From positions 62,001-126,000 of the forward strand of contig NZ_BQHW01000014.1 in the NCBI RefSeq assembly GCF_021602025.1: a stretch of 64,000 nt of DNA, read 5' to 3'. Position 1 is the first letter of the stretch; each line of letters begins with the position of its first letter. This document shows, piece after piece, positions 10,172-17,329 of the stretch. The notes under the pieces were generated by a model. That model was given only the letters and a program-made list of their open reading frames with translations, was not told the origin of the DNA and searched no databases. This DNA comes from Pseudomonas ceruminis (lineage in GTDB: Bacteria; Pseudomonadota; Gammaproteobacteria; Pseudomonadales; Pseudomonadaceae). A program made the position numbers and the translations under genes.

Positions 10172-10745
10172 AGATACCTCAGGAGGTAATGTGGTCCGCG
10201 CATTGATTCTGGATGGAGTAGATTGCTAAAGCAAAAACCCCCATGCAGGAGCACAGTGGATACACTGCAAACACGCGTATCCGTAATGAGTTCGAAGGGC
10301 AGGAATACAAGAAGGGAAGCGAAACGGCGCTACGAAGGGTGGTCCAGCTGGGCAAAACGTCAATTATTGCGGCCAGGGCGACCACAGCGCGATTGAGGCT
10401 TGCTGCAACGACAGGGATACCCGAGCGCACTGCACAGGCAGCGCTTTCAGGTCGCAAAAAGCGGACCATGTGACCCTCGTATTATTGTGTTCTGGGTTGA
10501 GGCCGAGCTTAGCCTTGTTCATTTTTTTACACAACACCTCCGTAAAAAATAAAACACGGCATGTCGGAGATAGCCCTTCAGCAAGGAAATAGCGGATAAT
10601 GGCACGCCCCGATATGCAGCAAATCTGCCGTCGATGTGCCATTTCAGGGCATCATGGGGTTGGCTTGACATCAGTATGTCTTTTCGATTGACTGGACCTG
10701 CAAGCCCCCCTTGATTGATATTTTTAACAACAAAGGTGTTGCATC
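10172..10745. promoter_or_regulatory. 574-base divergent intergenic region between the two glutamylpolyamine synthetase genes
   Basis: This region must hold promoters for both ligase genes and is visibly more AT-rich than its surroundings, especially 10500-10740. A TTGACA hexamer at 10665-10670 could be a -35 for the rightward gene but has no good -10 at 17 bases. Open frames in it lack ribosome binding sites and recognisable motifs, so I do not call genes. The length exceeds what two simple promoters need, so multiple operators or a small RNA are possible. Confidence 0.6.
10726..10733 (+). promoter_or_regulatory. Perfect Crc/Hfq catabolite-activity motif before spuI
   Basis: AACAACAA sits directly before the ribosome binding site AAAGGTG of the gene at 10746. 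It matches the AANAANAA consensus exactly, in the position where Hfq/Crc binding blocks translation in Pseudomonas. It would place polyamine catabolism under carbon catabolite repression. Confidence 0.6.
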
Positions 10746-12122
10746 ATGTCGGTACCCCCGCGTGCCGTTCAGCTTAACGAAGCGAACGCGTTCCTTAAGG
10801 AACATCCTGAGGTTCTCTACGTTGACCTTCTGATTGCAGATATGAATGGTGTGGTGCGCGGCAAGCGCATAGAGCGCACCAGCCTCCACAAGGTTTACGA
10901 GAAAGGCATCAACCTGCCTGCCTCCCTTTTCGCCCTGGACATCAACGGTTCCACCGTCGAAAGCACCGGGCTTGGCCTGGACATCGGCGATGCGGACCGT
11001 ATCTGCTACCCGATCCCTGGCACCCTCTCCAACGAACCGTGGCAAAAGCGCCCAACCGCGCAATTGCTCATGACCATGCACGAACTCGAAGGCGAGCCGT
11101 TCTTCGCCGACCCGCGCGAAGTGCTGCGTCAGGTGGTGAGCAAGTTCACCGATATGGGCCTGACCATCTGCGCCGCGTTCGAGCTGGAGTTCTACCTGAT
11201 CGACCAGGAAAACGTGAATGGCCGCCCGCAGCCACCACGCTCGCCGATCTCGGGCAAGCGCCCACAGTCGACCCAGGTGTACCTGATCGACGACCTCGAC
11301 GAATACGCCGACTGCCTCCAGGACATCCTCGAAGGTGCCAAGGAGCAAGGCATTCCGGCCGACGCCATCGTCAAGGAAAGCGCCCCGGCGCAGTTCGAAG
11401 TCAACCTGCACCACGTGCCGGACCCGCTCAAGGCCTGCGACTATGCCGTGCTGCTCAAGCGCCTGATCAAGAACATCGCCTACGACCATGAGATGGACAC
11501 CACCTTCATGGCCAAGCCCTACCCGGGCCAGGCAGGTAATGGCCTGCATGTACACATTTCCGTGCTGGACAAAGATGGTAACAACATCTTCACCAGCGAG
11601 GATCCCGAGCAGAACGCCGCGCTACGTCACGCTGTCGGCGGTGTGCTCGAGACCCTGCCCGCGTCCATGGCGTTCCTCTGCCCGAACGTCAACTCGTACC
11701 GTCGCTTTGGCGCGCAGTTCTATGTGCCGAATGCGCCGAGCTGGGGCCTGGACAACCGCACCGTGGCACTGCGTGTACCAACCGGCTCGCCGGACGCCGT
11801 ACGCCTGGAGCACCGCGTGGCGGGTGCCGACGCCAACCCGTACCTGATGATGGCCGCCGTTCTGGCAGGCGTGCACCACGGCCTGACCAACAAGATCGAG
11901 CCAGGCGAGCCGATCGAAGGCAACTCGTACGAGCAGTTGGAGCAGAGCCTGCCGAACAACCTGCGTGATGCCCTGCGTGAGTTGGACGACAGCGAGATCC
12001 TGAACAAGTACATCGATCCGAAGTACATCGACATCTTTGTCGCGTGCAAGGAGAGCGAGCTGGAGGAGTTCGAGCACTCGATTTCCGACCTCGAGTACAA
12101 CTGGTATCTGCACACCGTGTAA
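10746..12122 (+). CDS. spuI: Gamma-glutamylpolyamine synthetase, glutamine-synthetase family (SpuI/PuuA)
   Basis: A 458-residue member of the glutamine synthetase superfamily that ligates glutamate to putrescine or other polyamines. GS landmarks: FELEFYLID (metal ligands), QFEVNLHH, GNGLHVHISVLD, and the RRFG and NRTVALRVP segments. It is a paralogue of the divergent ligase (8813-10171) but clearly distinct in sequence, so the two probably prefer different amines. ATG 10746 follows AAAGGTG. A strong intrinsic terminator lies immediately downstream, so it is probably monocistronic. P. aeruginosa SpuI is the positional homologue. Confidence 0.9.
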   Translation: MSVPPRAVQLNEANAFLKEHPEVLYVDLLIADMNGVVRGKRIERTSLHKVYEKGINLPASLFALDINGSTVESTGLGLDIGDADRICYPIPGTLSNEPWQKRPTAQLLMTMHELEGEPFFADPREVLRQVVSKFTDMGLTICAAFELEFYLIDQENVNGRPQPPRSPISGKRPQSTQVYLIDDLDEYADCLQDILEGAKEQGIPADAIVKESAPAQFEVNLHHVPDPLKACDYAVLLKRLIKNIAYDHEMDTTFMAKPYPGQAGNGLHVHISVLDKDGNNIFTSEDPEQNAALRHAVGGVLETLPASMAFLCPNVNSYRRFGAQFYVPNAPSWGLDNRTVALRVPTGSPDAVRLEHRVAGADANPYLMMAAVLAGVHHGLTNKIEPGEPIEGNSYEQLEQSLPNNLRDALRELDDSEILNKYIDPKYIDIFVACKESELEEFEHSISDLEYNWYLHTV

Positions 12123-12125
12123 ACG

Positions 12126-12155
12126 AAAACGCCGCCCTCCGGGGCGGCGTTTTTC
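12126..12155 (+). terminator. Intrinsic terminator of spuI
   Basis: CGCCGCCC at 12130-12137 pairs with GGGCGGCG at 12142-12149 over a TCCG loop and is followed by five T. It lies 4 bases after the stop codon. Confidence 0.92.
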
Positions 12156-12198
12156 ATTGTGGGAGCGCAGTTGCCCGCCAAGCGGCCATCACCATCAC

Positions 12199-13497
12199 TC
12201 AGATCGCCTTCTCGAAAATCTTCGAATTGCGCTGGTAGTTGTAGAGCGATGCCCGCGCCGCCGGCAGCCGCTCCACGCCACTGGGCGCAAAGCCACGCTC
12301 GCGGAACCAGTGGGCAGTACGCGTGGTAAGTACGAACAGGGTATTGAGCCCCAACTGCCGCGCCCGGCTCTCGATGCGCTCGAGCAACTCATCCCCGCGC
12401 CCGCCATGGCGGTACTCCGGGTTCACCGCCAGGCAGGCCAGTTCCCCGGCCTCGGAATCGGCAATCGGGTACAACGCCGCACAGGCGATGATCATGCCTT
12501 CGCGCTCGACCACACTGAACTGCTCGATCTCCCGCTCCAGCACCTCACGCGAGCGACGCACCAGGATGCCCTGCTCTTCCAGCGGGCTGATCAGTTCCAG
12601 CAAGCCCCCTACGTCCTCGATGGTCGCCTCGCGCACCACTTCGAATTGCTCCTGCGATACCAGCGTACCGCCCCCCCCCCGGGTGAACAGCTCGGTCAGC
12701 AACGCGCCATCTTCGGCATAGCTGACGATATGGCTGCGCGCCACGCCGCCCTTGCAAGCCTCGGCGGCAGCATCGAGCAGCTCGCCCTGGTAATCGCTGC
12801 CCAGGCGCTGCAGATGCGGGGCAACCTGCTGCGGCCGCAGTTCGCGTACCAACTTGCCATCGGCATCCAGCAGGCCCGGCTCAGCACCGAACAGCAGCAG
12901 CTTGTCTGCGCCCAGCTCGATGGCGGCGCGGGTGGCCACGTCTTCGCAGGCCAGGTTGAAGATTTCCCCGGTGGGCGAGTAGCCCAGCGGCGACAGCAGC
13001 ACGATGGAGCGCTCGTCCAGCAAGCGGCTGATACCCTTGCGATCGACCCGGCGTACTTCGCCGGTGTGGTGGTAGTCCACCCCTTCGAGCACGCCGATCG
13101 GCCGCGCCGTGACCAGGTTGCCGGACGCCACGCGCAAGCGCGAGCCCTGCATCGGCGAAGCGGCGATGTCCATCGACAGGCGCGCCTCGATGGCCAGGCG
13201 CAGGGCGCCGACAGCATCGATCACGCAATCCAGGGTGGCGGCATCGGTAATGCGCATGCCACGGTGGTAGTGCGGTGTCAGCCCACGATCAGCCAGGCGG
13301 CTTTCGATCTGCGGGCGTGAACCATGCACCAGCACCAGGCGCACGCCCAGGCTGTGCAACAGCACCAGGTCATGGACGATATTGCCGAAGTTCGGGTGTT
13401 CCACCCCATCGCCGGGGAGCATGACCACAAAGGTGCAGTCGCGATGGGCATTGATGTACGGGGAGGCATGACGTAGCCAGTTGACGTATTCGGGCAT
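12199..13497 (-). CDS. argA: N-acetylglutamate synthase
   Basis: First enzyme of arginine synthesis: acetyl-CoA plus glutamate to N-acetylglutamate. The 432 residues comprise an N-terminal amino-acid-kinase-like domain (VVMLPGDGVEHPN, VLVHGSRPQIE), which in this family is a regulatory domain binding arginine, and a C-terminal GNAT acetyltransferase domain (about 285-432; IACAALYPI, GELACLAVNPEYRHGGRGDELL with the acetyl-CoA loop). Length is standard for gamma-proteobacterial ArgA. A run of ten G on the coding strand (12671-12680) encodes Gly codons in TRGGGGTL and could slip. It lies next to argE but the 126-base gap suggests separate promoters. Confidence 0.94.
   Translation of the reverse strand: MPEYVNWLRHASPYINAHRDCTFVVMLPGDGVEHPNFGNIVHDLVLLHSLGVRLVLVHGSRPQIESRLADRGLTPHYHRGMRITDAATLDCVIDAVGALRLAIEARLSMDIAASPMQGSRLRVASGNLVTARPIGVLEGVDYHHTGEVRRVDRKGISRLLDERSIVLLSPLGYSPTGEIFNLACEDVATRAAIELGADKLLLFGAEPGLLDADGKLVRELRPQQVAPHLQRLGSDYQGELLDAAAEACKGGVARSHIVSYAEDGALLTELFTRGGGGTLVSQEQFEVVREATIEDVGGLLELISPLEEQGILVRRSREVLEREIEQFSVVEREGMIIACAALYPIADSEAGELACLAVNPEYRHGGRGDELLERIESRARQLGLNTLFVLTTRTAHWFRERGFAPSGVERLPAARASLYNYQRNSKIFEKAI
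12671..12680 (-). repeat. Ten-base poly-G (coding strand) tract inside argA
   Basis: A homopolymer of ten identical bases, followed on the plus strand by GGG. It encodes part of a four-glycine run between the kinase-like and GNAT domains. Such tracts are slippage-prone. Confidence 0.85.
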
Positions 13498-13623
13498 GAC
13501 GGGGCCTGTGGATAAAGTGGACGGAGAACGGTGGAATCACACGGCGTTCAGGATCATCGTCGGAACAGGCTTGCGGTCACGCGCGGTCTCCTCTAGGCAA
13601 GAACGAATCAACAGGGTGGACGT

Positions 13624-14766
13624 TTAATGGAGGCAATAGTGCCTGATCAGGTCACGCAATAGACGCACGGTAGGCTCGATTCGTGACATTTCAAGGTATT
13701 CGCCAGGCTGGTGGGCGCAGGCTATGTCGCCAGGGCCGAGCACGATGGTCTGGCAACCGAGCTGCTGAAGATAAGGCGCTTCGGTGCCAAACGCCACCGC
13801 TTCGGCGCGATGCCCAGTCAGGCGTTCGGCGACTTGCACCAGCTCGGCATCGGCAGCCTGCTCGAACGGTGGCACCTCGGGGAACAGCGGTGCGTAATCG
13901 ATGCGCACTTCATGGCGCTCGGCCACAGGGCGGAGTTTTTCACGAATGGTTGCACGCAGTTGCTCGACGTCCATGCCTGGCAAAGGCCGCAGATCGAACT
14001 CCAGCGCACATTGCCCGCAGATGCGGTTGGGGTTGTCGCCACCGTGGATGCAGCCGAAGTTCATCGTCGGCGTGGGCACGGTGAACTGTGGGTTGCGATA
14101 GGTTTCCTGCCATTGCCGGCGCAGGCCCATCAGCTCACCCATCACCGCGTGCATGGCCTCCATCGCACTGCGGCCCAGGCTTGGGTCGGAGGAATGGCCG
14201 CTGCGGCCGAGAATATCGATACGCTCCATGAGGATGCCCTTGTGCATGCGGATCGGCCGCAAGCCCGTCGGCTCGCCGATAACCGCTGCACGGCCAAGCG
14301 GCTGCCCAGCCTCGGCCAGGGCGCGAGCACCGGACATCGAACTTTCTTCGTCGCAGGTGGCAAGGATCAGCAGCGGTTGCTTGAAGTCATGCTCCAGCAG
14401 TGGAAGCACCGCTTCGATGACCAGTGCGAAGAAGCCTTTCATGTCGCAGCTGCCCAGCCCTACCCAACGGCCATCGACTTCGGTGAGCTTCAGCGGGTCG
14501 CTGGCCCACAGCTGTTCGTCATACGGTACGGTATCGCTGTGCCCGGCCAGCACCAGGCCACCTGGGCCGGTGCCACGGCTGGCCAGCAGGTTGAACTTGC
14601 CTGGGCTGACCTGCTGGATATCGCAACTGAAACCCAGGTCAGCCAACCAGCCGGCCAGCAGGTCAATGACCTGACGGTTGGACTGGTCCAGCGCAGCTTG
14701 GGTGCAACTGACCGAGGGCGCGGCGATCAAGGCGGCAAACTGGTCTTTGAGCGGTGGCAACGGCAT
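13624..14766 (-). CDS. argE: Acetylornithine deacetylase
   Basis: M20-family zinc hydrolase that removes acetate from N-acetylornithine. The 380-residue protein shows the M20 motifs: metal ligand GHSDTVPYD (His/Asp), the SCDMKG segment with the bridging Asp, and the CDEESS pair with the catalytic Glu. ATG 14766 is preceded by GAGGAG. Pseudomonads also have ArgJ, which makes ArgE partly redundant in the cyclic pathway; an alternative deacylase role cannot be excluded. Confidence 0.88.
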   Translation of the reverse strand: MPLPPLKDQFAALIAAPSVSCTQAALDQSNRQVIDLLAGWLADLGFSCDIQQVSPGKFNLLASRGTGPGGLVLAGHSDTVPYDEQLWASDPLKLTEVDGRWVGLGSCDMKGFFALVIEAVLPLLEHDFKQPLLILATCDEESSMSGARALAEAGQPLGRAAVIGEPTGLRPIRMHKGILMERIDILGRSGHSSDPSLGRSAMEAMHAVMGELMGLRRQWQETYRNPQFTVPTPTMNFGCIHGGDNPNRICGQCALEFDLRPLPGMDVEQLRATIREKLRPVAERHEVRIDYAPLFPEVPPFEQAADAELVQVAERLTGHRAEAVAFGTEAPYLQQLGCQTIVLGPGDIACAHQPGEYLEMSRIEPTVRLLRDLIRHYCLH

Positions 14767-14881
14767 GCGCAAACTCCTCGGAAGCGTTGCCCATCATAGG
14801 GCCATCCGCCGTAAGGAATAAACCGTTGCCGGCCTAGTCCTGTAGACTGCACGGCAATCACGCCCTCCCTTCGAGCCTGCG

Positions 14882-16258
14882 ATGCACAAAGAAACCGAAC
14901 TCAAGCTTCGCGCCAGCCGCGACACCCTGGCCGCACTGCGCGAGCACCCTCTGCTGAAAAAGCGCAACAAGTCCGGCTGGCAGACCCGCGAGCTGCTCAA
15001 CCAGTACTTCGACACCCCAGAGCGCGACCTTTCTGCTGCCCGTGTCGCGCTGCGCCTGCGCCGCGATGGCGAGGAGATCATCCAGACCCTGAAGTGCCGC
15101 GGCCAGAGCGTCGCCGGCCTGTCCGAGCGCAACGAATTCGAGTGGCACCTGGACAAGGTCAAGCTCGACCTGAAAAAGCTCGACGCCACCTGCTGGCCCG
15201 AGCAGCTGGCCGCGCTGGACAAGAAAACCATCAAGCCGCTGTTCACCACCGATTTCACTCGCGAGTTCGCTGAAATCGCCTGGGGCCGTGGCAAGACCAA
15301 AGTGGTGATCGAAGCCGCCCTGGACCAAGGCTTCGTCATTGCCGGCAAGCGCAAGGAAGAGATCTGCGAGCTGGAACTTGAGCTGCGCGAAGGCGACCCG
15401 CAAGCCCTGTTGGAACTGGCGGCTGAGCTGGCTGCCAGCCTGCCCCTGATGCCGTGCGACATCAGCAAGGCCGAACGCGGCTACCGCCTGCTGGAGCCGG
15501 ACAGCTACGAGCTGGGCTTGCCCAGCACCGAGCTGGACGCCGAAATGGCCTTGGACGACGCCTTCACGGCCCTCGCCTGGCAGTTGCTGGGCAGCAGCCA
15601 GCGCCTGGCCGAACAGTACCGCCACAACGGCCACTGGCGCCTGTTGCAGGACTGGGTGCAGTGCCTGGCCGAACTGCGCGCACTGGTTGCCAGCCTGGGC
15701 CAGGCCGCGCCACGGGCAACGACCCGCGAGCTGCGGGCCAGCCTCGATGCGCTGCTGGAAGACTGGCGCCCGCTGGTGCAGGCCGGCAACGATGACGAAG
15801 ACATCCGCCGCGCAGCGCCTGAGCAGTTCCTGGAAGAGCTCGAGGATGTACGCTGGGGCCAGTTCTCTCTGGAGACTTCGCGCTGGCTGCTGGCCCGCGC
15901 CTGGACCGCAGAGCGCAAGGGCCGTGGCGAGCGCCAGGGCAAGGCACAGCTGGCCAGTTGGTTGGCTCACCTGCTGGCCGAAGAGGGCCGCGCGCTGAAG
16001 TTGCCACTTTACACCCAGCGCCCGGAAGACCTGGCTGAACAACTGCCGCGCATCGAGCAGTTGCTGGCCTGGCTGCACCATGCGCGCCAGGTCCTCGAAG
16101 CGCCGCAGATGGACCGCCTGTATGGCGACCTGAAAAAACTGCACGAGCTGGCTGAGCTGCCGCTGTCGCAAGAGCCTGGCGAGCTGCTCGAAGCCCGTGT
16201 CGAGCAGGCCCGTGCGATCGATCAGAGCCGGGGCTGGAAGCATCTGCTCAAGGCTTGA
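14882..16258 (+). CDS. CYTH-CHAD domain protein, probable inorganic triphosphatase
   Basis: A 458-residue protein with an N-terminal CYTH domain and a C-terminal CHAD domain. The CYTH signature ExExK is intact at residues 4-8 (ETELK). Further basic and acidic strands (RLRRDGEEIIQTLK, ELELELREGD) line the triphosphate tunnel. The CHAD half is helical and rich in His, Arg and Lys-containing helices that bind polyphosphate in this family. E. coli YgiF hydrolyses tripolyphosphate. Interesting in view of ppx and ppk further along, though they are 30 kb away. ATG 14882 lacks a strong ribosome binding site. Confidence 0.88.
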   Translation: MHKETELKLRASRDTLAALREHPLLKKRNKSGWQTRELLNQYFDTPERDLSAARVALRLRRDGEEIIQTLKCRGQSVAGLSERNEFEWHLDKVKLDLKKLDATCWPEQLAALDKKTIKPLFTTDFTREFAEIAWGRGKTKVVIEAALDQGFVIAGKRKEEICELELELREGDPQALLELAAELAASLPLMPCDISKAERGYRLLEPDSYELGLPSTELDAEMALDDAFTALAWQLLGSSQRLAEQYRHNGHWRLLQDWVQCLAELRALVASLGQAAPRATTRELRASLDALLEDWRPLVQAGNDDEDIRRAAPEQFLEELEDVRWGQFSLETSRWLLARAWTAERKGRGERQGKAQLASWLAHLLAEEGRALKLPLYTQRPEDLAEQLPRIEQLLAWLHHARQVLEAPQMDRLYGDLKKLHELAELPLSQEPGELLEARVEQARAIDQSRGWKHLLKA

Positions 16259-16260
16259 AG

Positions 16261-16332
16261 CGCGTCGCGGGTAAACCCGCTCCCACAGAACGGTAGTTCG
16301 GATCCTGGGGAGTGGGCTTGCCCGCGAATGCT
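16261..16332. repeat. REP pair between convergent genes
   Basis: REP-like units GCGGGTAAACCCGCTCCCAC (16268-16287) and the inverse GTGGGCTTGCCCGCG (about 16312-16326) lie between the convergent triphosphatase and lrp-type genes and may form a bidirectional transcript boundary. Confidence 0.75.
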
Positions 16333-16803
16333 TCAGCGCGCCAGTGGCAGGCTGGTGGTGGACTTGATTTCCGACAGTGCCACAATCGAATTCACCTCCT
16401 GAATTCCCGGCACGTTCGACAGCTTTTCGAAGAAGAACCGTTCATAGGCTTCAATATCCTGCGTGACGATTCGCAGCAGGAAGTCCACCGACCCCATCAG
16501 TACATAACACTCCAGCACTTCCGGAAAGCCGCGGATCGCCTCGGTAAATTCAGTGAAGTTGGAGCGACCGTGGGCGTTGAGTTTCACCTCGGCAAATATC
16601 TGAGTGTTCAGGCCGACCTTTTTGCGGTCGAGCAGGGTCACCTGCCCGCGGATCACCCCCTCTTCCTTCAAGCGCTGAATGCGCCGCCAGCACGGCGACT
16701 GCGACAGCCCGACACGCTCGGCGATCTGCGCGCTGGACAGCGAAGCGTCCTCTTGGAGCAGTTCGAGAATGCGACGGTCGTAGGCATCCAGCTCGCTGTG
16801 CAT
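16333..16803 (-). CDS. Lrp/AsnC-family transcriptional regulator
   Basis: A 156-residue DNA-binding protein. An N-terminal winged helix-turn-helix (residues 3-60; ILELLQEDASLSSAQIAERVGLSQSPCWRRIQRL) is followed by a RAM/ACT-like effector domain (about 70-150). ATG 16803 is chosen because AGGAG precedes it and the family starts here; the longer frame upstream is AT-rich intergenic DNA. A near-perfect 24-base palindrome (16826-16849) lies just upstream and probably mediates autoregulation. It is divergent from a small ACT-like gene. Amino-acid effector unknown. Confidence 0.92.
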   Translation of the reverse strand: MHSELDAYDRRILELLQEDASLSSAQIAERVGLSQSPCWRRIQRLKEEGVIRGQVTLLDRKKVGLNTQIFAEVKLNAHGRSNFTEFTEAIRGFPEVLECYVLMGSVDFLLRIVTQDIEAYERFFFEKLSNVPGIQEVNSIVALSEIKSTTSLPLAR

Positions 16804-16825
16804 TATTGATTCTCCTATTGAATAT

Positions 16826-16849
16826 TTTGCGAATTGATCAATTTGCAAA
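16826..16849. promoter_or_regulatory. Near-perfect 24-bp palindromic operator in the lrp/ACT-like divergent region
   Basis: The half sites TTTGC (16826-16830) and GCAAA (16845-16849) flank a perfect core AATTGATCAATT (16832-16843); only the pair 16831/16844 is mismatched. It sits 23-46 bases before the regulator start and about 82 bases before the divergent gene. AT-rich palindromes of this kind are typical Lrp-family sites. Confidence 0.7.
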
Positions 16850-16930
16850 TAGAACGAAATAACCGAATCATAGCGAAAAAATACCGCGAACAACGTGCAA
16901 GAATTTCTCCCACATTTTGCGGAGACGAGC

Positions 16931-17236
16931 ATGAACCCACAGCCCCGTACCGACGCCTGGGCCGCCAACAATGCCCACAGCACCGTGCACTATCGCCTGC
17001 AGGCCGAGGCCGAGCCCGACAGCCTGTGCCGGGTGCTCAACCTATTCGCCCTGCAATTTCTGACTCCGCACAGCGTGCAGGTCAGCCAGCAAGATGATTG
17101 GCTGGATATCGAGGTTGGCATCGGCGGGTTGAGCTGGCACCGGGCGCAGGTGATTGCGCAGAAACTGCGTAACCTGGTGTGTGTGGGTGAAGTGAGCCTG
17201 ACCAACCTGCAGCGGCTGGAATTGGCGGCTGTCTAA
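16931..17236 (+). CDS. Small ACT-domain-like protein
   Basis: A 101-residue cytoplasmic protein of unknown function. Start ATG 16931 follows GGAGA at proper spacing. The segment from about residue 20 (PDSLCRVLNLFALQF) through DDWLDIEVGIGGLSW to the C-terminal helix HRAQVIAQKLRNLVCVGEVSL has the beta-alpha-beta-beta-alpha-beta layout of an ACT domain and resembles the small acetolactate synthase subunit IlvM. I infer an amino-acid-binding regulatory module. It is divergent from an Lrp-type regulator across a palindromic operator, fitting an amino-acid response pair. No ilv gene is nearby. Confidence 0.75.
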   Translation: MNPQPRTDAWAANNAHSTVHYRLQAEAEPDSLCRVLNLFALQFLTPHSVQVSQQDDWLDIEVGIGGLSWHRAQVIAQKLRNLVCVGEVSLTNLQRLELAAV

Positions 17237-17329
17237 GCGTTTACCGGCCCCAGCAAAATCCCGAAACCCTTCAACTTCGGTAACCCTCGCCCCTCCGGCT
17301 AGCCTTGATCAGCACTCCCTCAGGCACGG

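Noticed and set aside
10243-10473. Open frame of 76 codons in the spuB-spuI intergenic region
   Set aside because: Basic, low-complexity product, no ribosome binding site, overlaps other frames, and no recognisable motif; most likely chance.
10602-10620. Sigma-54-like GGCACG...TGC before spuI
   Set aside because: The GC element is at the wrong distance and there is no conserved TTGC.
14882-16258. Functional unit of CYTH/CHAD triphosphatase with ppx and ppk
   Set aside because: The genes are 30 kb apart with unrelated operons between; shared substrate chemistry alone is not evidence of a system.
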